From NCBI GenBank assembly GCA_029212745.1, contig JARGOL010000007.1, positions 62,001-126,000 on the forward strand: DNA of 64,000 bases, in the 5' to 3' direction. How positions within the stretch are numbered: position 1 is the first letter of the stretch; each line of letters starts with the position of its first letter. The translations under genes and the position numbers were made by a program. Source of the stretch: Alcanivoracaceae bacterium. GTDB taxonomy: Bacteria; Pseudomonadota; Gammaproteobacteria; Pseudomonadales; Alcanivoracaceae. The notes beneath the pieces were generated by a model that was given only the letters and a program-made list of their open reading frames with translations, made no database searches and was not told where the DNA came from. Of this stretch, positions 17,535 through 27,582 are shown piece by piece.

Positions 17535-19469
17535 ATGCCCAAGACGTTCGACCAGATACCGCTGACGCCACCAGCCACGCCATTACTGGACTCGCTGGAG
17601 AACCCCGCTGCCCTGCGCGCGCTGGAGGAGTACCAGCTCGAGCAGGTTGCCGATGAACTGCGAGCCTCCCTGCTCTGGTCGGTGGGCCAGAGCGGTGGCC
17701 ATTTCGGCGCAGGCCTGGGTGTGGTGGAACTGACCGTGGCGCTGCATTACCTGTACCAGACACCGTTTGATCGCCTGGTCTGGGACGTGGGCCACCAGTG
17801 CTACCCGCACAAGATTCTCACCGGCCGGCGCCAGCAACTCACCAGCATCCGACAGCAGGGCGGCCTGTCCGGGTTTCCCAAGCGTAGCGAATCGGAGTAC
17901 GACACCTTCGGCGTGGGCCACTCATCCACCTCCATCAGCGCGGCGCTGGGCATGGCACTGGGCGCGCAGATGTCGGGCGAAGACCGCCGGGTGGTCGCCG
18001 TCATCGGCGATGGAGCCATGACGGCTGGCCAGGCATTCGAGGCCCTCAACCATGCCGCCCACACGCGCGCCAACATGCTGGTGATCCTCAACGACAACAA
18101 CATGTCGATCAGTCACAACGTGGGCGGCCTGGCCACCCACTTTGCCCGGATCTGGTCCAGCAAGACCTATATCGCCTTGCGCGAGGGCGGCAAGAAGGTG
18201 CTGTCATCCGTGCCCAGTGCGTGGGACTTTGTCCGCCGCACGGAAGAGAGCATGAAGAACATGGTCAGCCCGGACGCGCTGTTCGAGTCCATCGGCTTCA
18301 ACTACATCGGCCCCATGGACGGTCACAACCTGCGCGAGCTGGTGCAGACCATCGGCAACATGCGTGACCTGGAAGGGCCGCAACTGCTGCACATCTACAC
18401 CACCAAGGGCAAGGGATTTGCACCGGCCGAAGCGGACCCGGTGGGCTATCACGCGATCAACAAGATCGAACCCAAGAAAACATCCGGGCCCGACGCACCC
18501 ACTGCGCCGCAAGGGCCGAAGTACCAGGATGTGTTCGGCCAGTGGCTGTGCGACATGGCCGCCGAGGACCCACGCCTGGTCGCCATCACGCCGGCCATGT
18601 GCGAAGGCTCCGGCATGGTCGCGTTCAGCAAGCAGTTCCCGGAGCGCTTTCATGATGTCGCCATCTGTGAGCAACACGCCGTCACCCTGGCGGCGGGCCT
18701 GGCCTGTGAACGGCAGAAGCCGGTGGTCGCCATCTATTCCACCTTCCTGCAACGTGGCTACGACCAGCTGATTCATGATGTGGCCCTGCAGAACCTGGAC
18801 GTCACCTTCGGCATTGATCGCGCCGGACTGGTGGGCGAGGACGGCGCCACCCACGGCGGTGTCTTCGATCTGGGCTACATGCGGTGTCTGCCCAACATGA
18901 TCATTGCCGCACCCGCTGACGAAAACGAGTGCCGGCAGCTGCTCTACACCTGTTATGAGCATGAGGGGCCGTCCGCGGTGCGCTATCCGCGCGGCACCGG
19001 CCCGGGCGTGCCGATCGAGTCGCACATGCAGGCGCTGGTGCCCGGACAGGCGCGTCTGCTGCGTGAAGGCAGCCCGGAGGTGGCCATTCTCAGTTTTGGG
19101 GCCCTGCTGGGCGCCGCACGGGAAGCGGCGGACCGCCTCGATGCGACCCTGTATGACATGCGCTGGGTGAAACCGCTGGACCATGATGCCATCCGCCAGG
19201 CGGCCGGTCGGCACACCCTGCTGGTCACCCTGGAAGACCACCAGGTTATGACCGGCGCCGGCTCAGCCGTGAACGAGTTCCTGGCGACGGAATCGATCAT
19301 GACGCCGATTCTGAACCTGGGCCTGCCGGATACGTTCATCCATCACGGCAAACGTGACGCCCTGCTGGCACAGCAGGGCCTGGATGCTGACGGCATCGTC
19401 CACAGCGCCCGCGAACGTCTTGCCGTCATCGCCGGCCCCGGCGCCAGCGTCAGGCGTTCAACGCCCTGA
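17535..19469 (+). CDS. dxs: 1-deoxy-D-xylulose-5-phosphate synthase
   Basis: Thiamine-diphosphate enzyme making DXP from pyruvate and glyceraldehyde-3-phosphate, the entry to the MEP isoprenoid pathway (also feeding thiamine and pyridoxal). 644 residues, full length. Visible: [16 protein letters not shown] motif [17 protein letters not shown] ending in NDNNMSIS, and a transketolase-like second half with [16 protein letters not shown] start at ATG 17535, matching the family amino terminus; the frame opening at 17343 overlaps ispA. The 3' end overlaps the convergent diguanylate cyclase gene by 20 bases. Confidence 0.96.
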   Translation: MPKTFDQIPLTPPATPLLDSLENPAALRALEEYQLEQVADELRASLLWSVGQSGGHFGAGLGVVELTVALHYLYQTPFDRLVWDVGHQCYPHKILTGRRQQLTSIRQQGGLSGFPKRSESEYDTFGVGHSSTSISAALGMALGAQMSGEDRRVVAVIGDGAMTAGQAFEALNHAAHTRANMLVILNDNNMSISHNVGGLATHFARIWSSKTYIALREGGKKVLSSVPSAWDFVRRTEESMKNMVSPDALFESIGFNYIGPMDGHNLRELVQTIGNMRDLEGPQLLHIYTTKGKGFAPAEADPVGYHAINKIEPKKTSGPDAPTAPQGPKYQDVFGQWLCDMAAEDPRLVAITPAMCEGSGMVAFSKQFPERFHDVAICEQHAVTLAAGLACERQKPVVAIYSTFLQRGYDQLIHDVALQNLDVTFGIDRAGLVGEDGATHGGVFDLGYMRCLPNMIIAAPADENECRQLLYTCYEHEGPSAVRYPRGTGPGVPIESHMQALVPGQARLLREGSPEVAILSFGALLGAAREAADRLDATLYDMRWVKPLDHDAIRQAAGRHTLLVTLEDHQVMTGAGSAVNEFLATESIMTPILNLGLPDTFIHHGKRDALLAQQGLDADGIVHSARERLAVIAGPGASVRRSTP

Positions 19470-20712
19470 CCTGCCGCAGTCGCCAGCAGTTACGACCAGC
19501 ATTCTTGGCATCATAAAGGGCCTGGTCCGCGGCTTTCACCAGGTCCTCCGCCGTGGCATGCACGGTGGGAACAATGGTCGCCACGCCGGCGCTGAGGGTG
19601 ACCACGTCAGACGCTTCGGACACCGCGTGAGGCAGTTCCAGCTGCCTTACCGCAGCAAGTATCCGACTCACCAGCTGTTCTGCCGCCGCCGCATCAGCGT
19701 CGGGGAACACCAGCGCAAATTCCTCGCCGCCATAGCGGGCGGCCAGGTCCTGGGGCCGCGCTGCCTGCCTCGACAAGGTCTGTGCAATGGTACGCAGGCA
19801 CTGGTCACCGTCCTGGTGGCCGTAGTGATCGTTGTAGGCCTTGAAGAAGTCCACATCCAGCATCACCAGTGTCAGTGGCCGGTTGTCACGCAGACAGGCA
19901 CGCCAGTGCTTTTCCAGCGTGGTATCAAAGTAGCGCCGGTTGGCCACGCCGGTGAGTCCATCGAGGAAGGAAAGCCGTTCCAGCTCCCCAGCCAGCACCT
20001 GGATACGCTGGTTGTCGAGCGCCAGCAGCCGTGTATGAAGAAATATCCGGCGCTCGCGCTGCTCATCGCGAAATCGCAGCACCATGCCCAGGGCACTGCC
20101 ACCCCCGTAGGTGGCAATCCCCAGTTGCCACTGCATGTCCACGCCACTTAACCATGTCACCAGGAAGGCCGTGCCGCCCGCCAGTGTGGCGGCACTGACG
20201 GCATACCAGAAACGCAGGTTCAGGCCGAGGTAGACGATCACCATGACGTAGATGGTGCCCTCGTGGACCAGATGCTGGATGCCGCCAGCACCAAGCAAAT
20301 GCGGATGCACCACGGCAACCGCCACGGCAACGGCTGCCAGCGATGCCACCACCTGCTGGTAGCGGGCATGAATCAACGTCGTGAAGGAAAGCAGCCAGGC
20401 GATAAGGATGAAGACCAGGAAGACACCGAAACTCACCGGCCAATAGCCAAGGCCGCGGCCACCGGTCAGCACCAGGGCGGCAATGCCCAGGGAGGCGTAC
20501 AGCACGAAGATCGTGGTTGCCGTACTGGAAAATGCCGTCGCGGCCCGCTCATCATGCTGGCGACAGAAAGCCGTTTCCAGCGGCTCCGGCAGGGTCATCC
20601 ACAGACCGCGCCGCCGGAGCTGCGAAAGAATGATTCGGTATTCCCGGTTACGGGCCTCATCGGCCAGCGAGTTCGTGCTGCCCGGGCTATCAGGCAAAAC
20701 ATCCATGCGCAC
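19450..20712 (-). CDS. Membrane diguanylate cyclase (GGDEF)
   Basis: 420 residues making cyclic di-GMP. The N-terminal half has about six membrane helices ([57 protein letters not shown] and others), a MASE-like input region. The C-terminal GGDEF domain runs from [13 protein letters not shown] to the end with active site RYGGEEF. An RxxD inhibitory site (RPQD) sits five residues before GGEEF, so product feedback inhibition is expected. What the membrane part senses is unknown. Stands alone; its 3' end overlaps dxs antisense. Confidence 0.92.
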   Translation of the reverse strand: MRMDVLPDSPGSTNSLADEARNREYRIILSQLRRRGLWMTLPEPLETAFCRQHDERAATAFSSTATTIFVLYASLGIAALVLTGGRGLGYWPVSFGVFLVFILIAWLLSFTTLIHARYQQVVASLAAVAVAVAVVHPHLLGAGGIQHLVHEGTIYVMVIVYLGLNLRFWYAVSAATLAGGTAFLVTWLSGVDMQWQLGIATYGGGSALGMVLRFRDEQRERRIFLHTRLLALDNQRIQVLAGELERLSFLDGLTGVANRRYFDTTLEKHWRACLRDNRPLTLVMLDVDFFKAYNDHYGHQDGDQCLRTIAQTLSRQAARPQDLAARYGGEEFALVFPDADAAAAEQLVSRILAAVRQLELPHAVSEASDVVTLSAGVATIVPTVHATAEDLVKAADQALYDAKNAGRNCWRLRQVRALNA

Positions 20713-20838
20713 AGAGATCTCGTTGTTGTTATGGCCCGATCACGACGCGGTGCAGGCACAGTAACTGGAACGCTAGCACATGTTCGTCGTGGGGTGTTAC
20801 GTGATACCGATGCTGGCGCACCACCGTGCGGCGGACGG

Positions 20839-21315
20839 TCAGAGTCTGGCGATCAGTTGCAGGCTGCCGGCGGTGGCCAGCCAGGCATACACACCAGCCA
20901 CCAGGTCATCCACCATGATACCGGTACCGCCATGCACACGACGGTCGAGCCAGCCGATGGGCCAGGGTTTGGCAATGTCGAACAGGCGAAAGAACAGGAA
21001 GCCGGCCAGGGCCGCCAATGGCGTCACAGGCATCAGGAACATGGTCACCAGGAAGCCGGCGATCTCGTCCCAGACGATGCCGCCGTGGTCATGCACCCCC
21101 ATGTCCCGCGATGTCCGGCCGCACAGGTATGGGCCGACAGCGATCACGGCCAGGGTCACGGCCAGGTAGCCCCAGGTGCCGGCAGAGCTCGCCAACAACC
21201 ACCACAGCGGCACGGCCACCAGGGTGCCAAAGGTGCCCGGCGCCTTCGGCGACAGGCCGGCACCAAAACCGAACGCCAGAAAATGTACGGGATTACGCAT
21301 ATTTGCTGGCGTCAT
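20839..21315 (-). CDS. pgpA: Phosphatidylglycerophosphatase A
   Basis: Dephosphorylates phosphatidylglycerol phosphate to phosphatidylglycerol in the inner membrane. 158 residues from ATG 21315, which overlaps the stop of the gene upstream (ATGA). Family motifs: HFLAFGFGAGLSPKAPGTFGTL, IVWDEIAGF and FRLFDIAKPWPI, with hydrophobic helices between. In most gammaproteobacteria pgpA directly follows thiL; here a flavoprotein gene lies between them. Confidence 0.93.
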   Translation of the reverse strand: MTPANMRNPVHFLAFGFGAGLSPKAPGTFGTLVAVPLWWLLASSAGTWGYLAVTLAVIAVGPYLCGRTSRDMGVHDHGGIVWDEIAGFLVTMFLMPVTPLAALAGFLFFRLFDIAKPWPIGWLDRRVHGGTGIMVDDLVAGVYAWLATAGSLQLIARL

Positions 21316-22541
21316 CCGTCCTTCCTCCACTGTTTCATGCCGGCCATGCGGCCCAGCGCCGGGGGCGCGCGCAGCAGGTCGATGGCTTCATCAATGCCGC
21401 CTTCCAGGGCCCGGCGGAAAAGCGCCGTGCCTCGACGCCACGGACGGCGCCCGTCCAGCTGCGCCATGCCCAGCTGGTAGACAGCTTCCTTGAGGGAGCG
21501 CAGTGCCGGAGAGGCCCAGACGCGGTCGTCTGTCACCAGCAGCGTGTCCAGGTCGCCGAACGTTATCAGCTGCGGCTTGTGCGCGGGCCGGAATGCCTGC
21601 AGCGGCCGATGCCGGATCAGCGCATCAACATTGCGCGCCGCCCGCCGGCCCATGTCCATGGCATGGTAGGCCTGCGGGGAAATGCGCGCACCGTCGACAT
21701 CGGCCACCGCATCCCCGACCACGAACACATTGGGATTGTGAATGCTCTGCAATGTCTTGCGCACCGGGGCAAACCCCGTGTCGTCCGCGAGGCCCGAATC
21801 AGCCAGTAGCGGATGGGCCCCAGCACCACCGGTCCATATCACCAGATCGGCCGGCAGCGTGCCGGTATCGCCCAGGCTGACCGAATCAGCGCTGACCCGG
21901 GTGACGTGCTCACCAAAACAGAAGCGCACGGTCGATGGGCACAACGCGCGCAGGTGTTCATCCACGCCCGCCGGCAGGGCCGGCAACAGGCGCGAGGCAG
22001 CGTCCACTACGGTCAGCGACAGGCCGGCATGATGACGGTAACGGCGCAGTATCTCGCCCAGTGCTTCGACCCCCTCGATGCCCCCGCCGACCAGGACCAC
22101 ATTCAGGGCATCGCCCCGCCCCAGCGTCTCCTGCAAACGCACGGCGATACGCCGGCACTGCAACACCGACTTGAACGGCATGGCATGCTCACTGGCACCG
22201 GGCACGCCGAAGGTGTTGTTGACGCCACCCACGGCAACAATGGCACGGGAAAAAAACTGCTCGCTGCCGTCATCCAGCGACAGGATGTGACGGCGCCAGT
22301 TGATGCCGGTCACGGCATGACGCTGGTACTGGTGGCCATAGCGATGCACCAGCGGCGCGCGCTGCAGCCGCAGGTTCTGGGGCCGCTTCAGGCCGGACAG
22401 CAACTCATGGATGTTCGGCAACCATTGCAGGCTCGCACCAGGGTCGTAAACCACCGCCTCGACGTGCCCGGCCAGGGCCCGTGCTGCCGCCATGCCCCCC
22501 ATGTTGGCACCGATGATTGCCACCGGCTCACCGTTCCACAT
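21312..22541 (-). CDS. NADH dehydrogenase-like FAD/NAD(P) oxidoreductase
   Basis: 409 residues, type II NADH dehydrogenase-like fold. FAD-binding start VAIIGANMGGMAAARAL (GxGxxG variant GANMGG), a second nucleotide-binding site VVLVGGGIEGVEALGEILR, and the C-terminal FAD motif NVFVVGDAVAD. It may pass electrons from NAD(P)H to quinone or another acceptor. The C-terminus lacks an obvious membrane helix but ends basic. ATG 22541 overlaps the thiL stop as TGATG (GTG 22544 also possible), and the stop overlaps pgpA, so it is firmly embedded in the nusB-thiL-pgpA operon. Confidence 0.85.
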   Translation of the reverse strand: MWNGEPVAIIGANMGGMAAARALAGHVEAVVYDPGASLQWLPNIHELLSGLKRPQNLRLQRAPLVHRYGHQYQRHAVTGINWRRHILSLDDGSEQFFSRAIVAVGGVNNTFGVPGASEHAMPFKSVLQCRRIAVRLQETLGRGDALNVVLVGGGIEGVEALGEILRRYRHHAGLSLTVVDAASRLLPALPAGVDEHLRALCPSTVRFCFGEHVTRVSADSVSLGDTGTLPADLVIWTGGAGAHPLLADSGLADDTGFAPVRKTLQSIHNPNVFVVGDAVADVDGARISPQAYHAMDMGRRAARNVDALIRHRPLQAFRPAHKPQLITFGDLDTLLVTDDRVWASPALRSLKEAVYQLGMAQLDGRRPWRRGTALFRRALEGGIDEAIDLLRAPPALGRMAGMKQWRKDG

Positions 22542-23479
22542 CACCCGTCTCCCTGTGATGAAAAGTGATTCCAGCCACTGCCCGGCAGGGACAGCAACTC
22601 GCCGTTCCCGTCGTGCAGGCGGATGCCTGGCTGTGCTGCCACACGGCCCAGTTCCAGGCAGCCCTGCGGCCGGTTGAACACCGGCGGCAATGTGAACAGC
22701 AGCAGGTAATCATCGCCGCCATGACACTGCAACGCCAGTCGCTCCTGCCGTGACAGGCCGGCAAAAAGGGGCGTATCCGGAAACCCGTCCACCCGCAGGT
22801 CCGCACCCAGGCCGCCGCTGGCATCCAGCAGATGGCCAAGGTCCGCCAGCACGCCATCCGAGACATCAATGCAGGCACTGGCAACACTGCGTAGCTTCTC
22901 GCCCAGGACCAGCTGGGGCAGCGGCCGGCACAGCCGTTCCACGGCATCGCCCTGATGGACGCCCTGCTGCCACTGGCGCAGCCCCAGGGCGGCTTCACCC
23001 GGCGTACCTCCCATGCATATCCGGTCACCCGGGCAGGCACCGCTGCGCCGCAGCGCCTTGTTGGCCGGCACCTGGCCGACCACCTGTATGGTCACGGAAA
23101 GGCTGCCGCGCACGGTGTCGCCACCCACCAGCGCCACACCCGTCTCATCGGCCAGCGCGTAAAAACCGTCGGCGAAACCCGCCAGCCAGCGCTCGTCCGC
23201 CTCCGGCAGGGTCAGGCTCAACAGGCACCACAGCGGGCGCGCACCCATGGCAGCCAGGTCAGAAAGGTTAACGGCCAGGCTGCGCCAGCCGATATCAAAC
23301 GCCGTCATGTCTGCCGGAAAATGACGGCCTGACACCAGCGTATCGGTGGCCATGACCAGGTCATGGCCGGGCGACGGGCGCAACACGGCAGCATCATCGC
23401 CCACACCCAGCACAACGCCTTCGTGCCCGGCGCGGGCATGACGGGAAAAGTATCGTTGGATCAGGCTGAATTCATCCAT
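22541..23479 (-). CDS. thiL: Thiamine-monophosphate kinase
   Basis: Phosphorylates thiamine monophosphate to the active diphosphate; 312 residues. Motifs: MDEFSLIQRYFSRH, GVGDDAAVLRPSPGHDLVMATDTLVSGRHF, VNLSDLAAMGARPLW, and DVSDGVLADLGHLLDASG. ATG 23479 is chosen from the conserved MDEFxLI start; the frame opens earlier at 23575 with non-conserved sequence. Follows nusB after 37 bases. Confidence 0.95.
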   Translation of the reverse strand: MDEFSLIQRYFSRHARAGHEGVVLGVGDDAAVLRPSPGHDLVMATDTLVSGRHFPADMTAFDIGWRSLAVNLSDLAAMGARPLWCLLSLTLPEADERWLAGFADGFYALADETGVALVGGDTVRGSLSVTIQVVGQVPANKALRRSGACPGDRICMGGTPGEAALGLRQWQQGVHQGDAVERLCRPLPQLVLGEKLRSVASACIDVSDGVLADLGHLLDASGGLGADLRVDGFPDTPLFAGLSRQERLALQCHGGDDYLLLFTLPPVFNRPQGCLELGRVAAQPGIRLHDGNGELLSLPGSGWNHFSSQGDG

Positions 23480-23516
23480 GCTCTGTCTCCGGGCCGCCGG
23501 GCGCAGCCGGTGACAA

Positions 23517-23966
23517 TCAGCGCGAGGCTGTTTCTGCGGCGCGGGCGGTGCGTGCCAGTTTGTCCAGCACACCATTTACGTACTTGAACGAGTCATCAGC
23601 ACCGAACATCTTTGCCAGCTCGATGCCCTCATTGATGACCACCCGATAAGGGACATCGATACGGTCCATGAGTTCGTAGGCACCCAGTCGCAGGATGGCC
23701 TTTTCCACCTGGGAGAGTTCCTCGAGCTTGCGATCCAGCAGCGGTTGCAGAGCCTCGTCGATAACATCAACTCGTGCGGGAATGCCATGCAGGAGGGCGT
23801 GAAAATACTCACGGTCAACCTTGCGCATGTCGTTATCACGACGGAACTGCAGTTCGATGTCGGCCACGTCGTGCCCGGTCAGTTGCCACTGGTACATGGC
23901 CTGCATGACAAAACGGCGCGCCTTGCGACGCGCCGCCGGAGTGGAGGGGTTATCGCTGTCGCTCAT
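23517..23966 (-). CDS. nusB: Transcription antitermination factor NusB
   Basis: 149 residues, all-helical RNA-binding protein of the rRNA antitermination complex with NusE (S10). Family segments: [68 protein letters not shown]. Its ATG overlaps the ribH stop as TGATG, so the two are coupled, as in most relatives. Confidence 0.95.
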   Translation of the reverse strand: MSDSDNPSTPAARRKARRFVMQAMYQWQLTGHDVADIELQFRRDNDMRKVDREYFHALLHGIPARVDVIDEALQPLLDRKLEELSQVEKAILRLGAYELMDRIDVPYRVVINEGIELAKMFGADDSFKYVNGVLDKLARTARAAETASR

Positions 23967-24436
23967 CAGAGTTGCTTGAACAGGCTGACCATTTCCACCG
24001 CGGACATGGCTGCCTCGGCGCCCTTGTTCCCGGCCTTGGTACCGGAACGCTCGATGGCCTGCTCGATGGTGTCGACAGTCAGCACACCGAATGCCACCGG
24101 CACACCCGTGCTGTTCTGCACGGCGGCTATGCCCTTGGCGGCCTCACCGGCGACGTATTCGAAATGCGCCGTGCCACCACGGATGACCGCGCCAAGCGTG
24201 ATGATGGCATCGACACCACCTTTCTCGGCGATGCGCTTCGCTGCCAGCGGCAACTCCCAGGCACCGGGTACACGGTAGATGGCAATGTCAGACGTATTGA
24301 CGCCATGACGCACGAGGGCATCAACAGCCCCTTCCAGCAGGGCCTCCACCACGAAACTGTTGAAACGGGCGACGACAAGCGCGTAGCGGCCCGCCGCATC
24401 GGTGAAGGTGCCTTCGTAGGTCTTGATGTCTTTCAT
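23966..24436 (-). CDS. ribH: 6,7-dimethyl-8-ribityllumazine synthase
   Basis: Penultimate riboflavin step, condensing the aminouracil with DHBP; 156 residues assembling into icosahedral shells. Motifs: [90 protein letters not shown] 24436 gives the family start MKDIKTYEG. In relatives this gene follows ribBA directly; here ribB starts 17.5 kb away on the same strand. Confidence 0.96.
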   Translation of the reverse strand: MKDIKTYEGTFTDAAGRYALVVARFNSFVVEALLEGAVDALVRHGVNTSDIAIYRVPGAWELPLAAKRIAEKGGVDAIITLGAVIRGGTAHFEYVAGEAAKGIAAVQNSTGVPVAFGVLTVDTIEQAIERSGTKAGNKGAEAAMSAVEMVSLFKQL

Positions 24437-24538
24437 AGCAAACCCTTTCTGCCTTTGGCCCATGGCCTGTGGGGGGCTTATTGTACCTGCCTTTGCGCCC
24501 GGTTTCTCGCCGAAATTGCCGGACAACAAGGGCCGCCG

Positions 24539-25429
24539 TCAGGGATCCGTGGCCAGCAGCTCTGCCACCGCCGGCACCAACAGGCCGGTTATATCCAGCC
24601 TGTTACTGGCATGGGCAATGGTGTTGCAGGACACCAGAGTGGCACCGGCTTGCGCCAGCAGGGCATCACTGCTTTCGGCAAAAAGACCGTGGATGCACAG
24701 GCAGGTCGAGGCACTGAAGCCGGCCTCGGCCAGTCCCTCGAGGGTGCGCAGCATGGTCATGCCGGAGGAAATCACGTCATCCACCAGTACCGGCCGGCGG
24801 CCTGCCATGGCCGCCAGGTCCGGCAGGGTCACCTGCACCGAGTGATCCCCCAGGCGCTGCTTTGATGCTGTCACCCAGGGCAGGCCGGCGTGTCGCCCCA
24901 TGGCACTGACCCATTGCTCGCTTTCCGCGTCCGGGCCGACCAGGAACACGTCATTGCTGTCCGTGAGCCACTCACCCAGCAGCGCTGCCGCATGCAACAC
25001 CCGGCACGGAATGCTGTAGATCTGTTCAAGGGCATGATACCGGTGCAGGTGAGGATCCACCGTCACCAGCCAGTCAAAATGCTGCGACAACAACTGGGCA
25101 AAGTGCCGGGAAGTGACAATCTCACCGGCATGGAAACGTTTGTCCTGACGCATGTACGACAGGTACGGCGCCACCAGGCCAATGGAGGCCGCTCCCTGCT
25201 CGCGTGCCTCGGCCGCCAGCAGCAGCAACGGCAACAGGTGCTGGTCGGGCTGCTCCAGCCCGCACAGGACGATCACGTCAGCGCCTCTCAGCGGGCCAGC
25301 CAGCCGCAGGTAGTGTTCGCCGTCCGGAAAATGGCGTGTCTCCAGATCCACTGTTTGAGCATCGATACCACGGCCAAGTCCCTGCGCCACCGACGCGGCG
25401 CCGTTGAGGTTGATCAGGACGCGGGGCAT
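24539..25429 (-). CDS. Ribose-phosphate pyrophosphokinase-like protein (archaeal-type)
   Basis: 296 residues; would make PRPP from ribose-5-phosphate and ATP. Catalytic flexible-loop region SYMRQDKRFHAGEIVTSRHF and PRPP-binding loop VLVDDVISSGMTM are present. The DPHLHRYHALEQIY segment and the DDVISSG loop resemble archaeal PRPP synthases more than the bacterial housekeeping Prs (DLHAxQIQGFF, DDMIDTAGT). Its start overlaps the end of the AMP phosphorylase-like gene by 16 bases, so they form a pair. It is unlikely to be the main Prs of the cell. Ribose phosphate released from nucleotides is the probable substrate source. Confidence 0.85.
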   Translation of the reverse strand: MPRVLINLNGAASVAQGLGRGIDAQTVDLETRHFPDGEHYLRLAGPLRGADVIVLCGLEQPDQHLLPLLLLAAEAREQGAASIGLVAPYLSYMRQDKRFHAGEIVTSRHFAQLLSQHFDWLVTVDPHLHRYHALEQIYSIPCRVLHAAALLGEWLTDSNDVFLVGPDAESEQWVSAMGRHAGLPWVTASKQRLGDHSVQVTLPDLAAMAGRRPVLVDDVISSGMTMLRTLEGLAEAGFSASTCLCIHGLFAESSDALLAQAGATLVSCNTIAHASNRLDITGLLVPAVAELLATDP

Positions 25430-26919
25430 GGTTTGTCCTCCAGGAAAATCATGTCGCGATTATGCAGGTAGTACAGCAGGGCATAATCCAGCTCGCCCTC
25501 TGTCTGGGCATGGATGGTCAACAGGGCATCATCCTTGCTCACCCTGTCACCCAGCTTGACGTGCAGGTCGAGGCCGGCGACAGGGACCTTGGGTGCACCC
25601 GCCAGCTTGGCTAGGCGCGCAATGCGGCGGCTGTCGATGGCATTGACGTGACCGTCCTGGTGCGCCGCCAGCACACGGGTGAAGGGCGCCGGCACCGGCT
25701 CCGTGAAGCCACCCTGGGCCCGGCAGATACGTTCGAACTGTTGCAGCGCCTGGCCGGAGTCCAGTACCTGCCGGGCTTTTTCCCAGGCATCGTCATAAGC
25801 AAGGCCCAGGCCCATGGTGAGCATGTGCGCTGCCAGCTCCAGGCTTTTCTGGCGCAGGTCTTCCGGCGCACCGGCATCGCCGCGCAGCACCGCCAGTACG
25901 TCACGGGCTTCCAGACTCGGGCCGATACCATTGCCCACCGGCTGGCTGCCATCGGTGATGACACACTGGACGTGGACACCCAGGGCATTGCCGACATGCT
26001 CGAACGACGCCATCAGCCCGTGGGCCGTATCCAGGTTGCGCACCTTGGCAGTGGCGCCCACTGGCACGTCGATGAGGATATGCGTGGACCCGGCCGCAAT
26101 CTTTTTCGACAGCACGGACGCCACCATCTGGCCCTTGCTGTCCAGGTCAAGGATGCGTTCCACCCGGATCAGCAGGTCGTCCACCGGCGACAACCCCATG
26201 GCGCCGCCCCAGGCGAGGCAGGCACCGGTGCTCTCCACGACGCGACGCATGTCGTCGATGCCCAGGTCCACCGGTGTCATGACTTCCATGGTATCGGCGG
26301 TGCCGGCCGGCGATGTGATCGCGCGCGAGGACGTCTTCGGGACCACCAGGCCACAGGCGCTGGCGATTGCCACTACCAGTGGTGTGGTGCGATTGCCCGG
26401 CAGGCCGCCGATGCAATGCTTGTCGTAAATGTGGGAAATACCGGGCCAGGTGAGACGGTGCCCGACGTTCACCATGGCGCTGGTCAGCGAGGTAATCTCA
26501 TCAAGCGACAGCCGGCTGCCAGCGCAGGCACTGAGGAATGCGGAAATCTGCACATCCGAGTAATAGCCCCGGGCAATATCCCGGATGATGTCTGACAGCT
26601 CCGGGGCAGACAGGTGCCGGTTATAGATCTTGGCGCGCACCTGGCTCATGGAGGACACCACCGGCGCATGACTGATAGCGACATCGTGCTCCGGATCAAA
26701 CACGTCCCAGAGCGCATTGGACATGCCGACACAGCCATCCTCAAGCTTGTCCGCATCCACCACATTCAGCGTGGCAATCGCCTCCTGGCGCTCATCACTG
26801 ATCATCACACGAACGCTGGAGGTGAAACCCTCTGCACGGACCACGGCCGCATCCGCCCGTATATAGACGACAAACTCCTGGTGGGTATCGATACCCATGC
26901 GTATCGCCTTGAGCTTCAT
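25414..26919 (-). CDS. Thymidine/AMP phosphorylase family protein (archaeal AMP phosphorylase-like)
   Basis: 501 residues, about the size of archaeal AMP phosphorylases and about 60 longer than bacterial DeoA. The extra N-terminal domain (roughly residues 1-85) is the one archaeal AMPpase carries. The phosphorylase core shows YYSDVQISAFLSACA, KHCIGGLPGNRTTPLVVAI, SSRAITSPAGTADTMEV, GGAMGLSPVDDLLI and a C-terminal lipoyl-like end with HVKLGDRVSKDDALLTIHA. Archaeal members split AMP plus phosphate into adenine and ribose-1,5-bisphosphate. Pairing with a PRPP-synthetase-like gene suggests nucleotide salvage. Substrate (AMP, CMP/UMP or thymidine) not proven. Confidence 0.85.
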   Translation of the reverse strand: MKLKAIRMGIDTHQEFVVYIRADAAVVRAEGFTSSVRVMISDERQEAIATLNVVDADKLEDGCVGMSNALWDVFDPEHDVAISHAPVVSSMSQVRAKIYNRHLSAPELSDIIRDIARGYYSDVQISAFLSACAGSRLSLDEITSLTSAMVNVGHRLTWPGISHIYDKHCIGGLPGNRTTPLVVAIASACGLVVPKTSSRAITSPAGTADTMEVMTPVDLGIDDMRRVVESTGACLAWGGAMGLSPVDDLLIRVERILDLDSKGQMVASVLSKKIAAGSTHILIDVPVGATAKVRNLDTAHGLMASFEHVGNALGVHVQCVITDGSQPVGNGIGPSLEARDVLAVLRGDAGAPEDLRQKSLELAAHMLTMGLGLAYDDAWEKARQVLDSGQALQQFERICRAQGGFTEPVPAPFTRVLAAHQDGHVNAIDSRRIARLAKLAGAPKVPVAGLDLHVKLGDRVSKDDALLTIHAQTEGELDYALLYYLHNRDMIFLEDKPCPAS

Positions 26920-27030
26920 GCTGGTTCCCTGTGGCCACGACGTACAGGCATGGTCACACAGCCGGGCACTGGCAAACCATGATCCGCGTCAGCGTTGTTG
27001 CCGTCCCCGCGGGGGCCGGCAGTTGCGGCG

Positions 27031-27441
27031 CTACTCCACCGTGATGGTAATAGTTTCCGACACCACCGGCGGATTGTGGGGCACGTGCTTCATGTCACCG
27101 AGCAGCAGCTGCAGGGTGTGGGTGCCCGGTGCCAGCTCAACCAGCGCTTCAGTCTGGCCGCCGCCAAAATGGCGATGATTGGCATCGGAAGGGATCGGCT
27201 GGTCCAGCGGCGGGAGGCCGGTGTCGATGAGCAGGTGGTGATGGCCCGTGCCTGCCCGATCGGTACCCGCCGGAGCCACGCCCATGCCGGACAATCCGAA
27301 CACAACCTTCACCGGGCTGCTGACTGTGGCGCCATCCGCGGGCGAGATAAAGTACACCGCGGCATCCGCCTCCTGTTCCGCCCCGGCCAGGGCGCTGGCG
27401 AGAAAAAGGACAACACTGGCGAAAACTGATACGGGCTTCAT
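27031..27441 (-). CDS. DUF4399 secreted protein
   Basis: 136 residues with signal peptide MKPVSVFASVVLFLASALAGAE. Conserved DUF4399 pattern: VYFISPADGATVSSPVKVVFGLSGMGV, GHHHLLIDT, PPLDQPIPSDANHRHFGGGQTEA, GTHTLQLLLGD. The His clusters hint at metal binding, but the family has no established function. It lies upstream of the phosphorylase pair in the same direction with a 111-base gap. Confidence 0.85.
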   Translation of the reverse strand: MKPVSVFASVVLFLASALAGAEQEADAAVYFISPADGATVSSPVKVVFGLSGMGVAPAGTDRAGTGHHHLLIDTGLPPLDQPIPSDANHRHFGGGQTEALVELAPGTHTLQLLLGDMKHVPHNPPVVSETITITVE

Positions 27442-27582
27442 AAACCGATCTCCTTGACTGGGTAACCGCCGGCACGCCCTGGCGGGCCAGGCCGGCGGAC
27501 AACGATGTTAGGCGCAGAAAGCCTGCCTGCCCTATACTGGCCACCGTTTCAATCCACGTCCACCGGCAACGAGGCAACTCCT

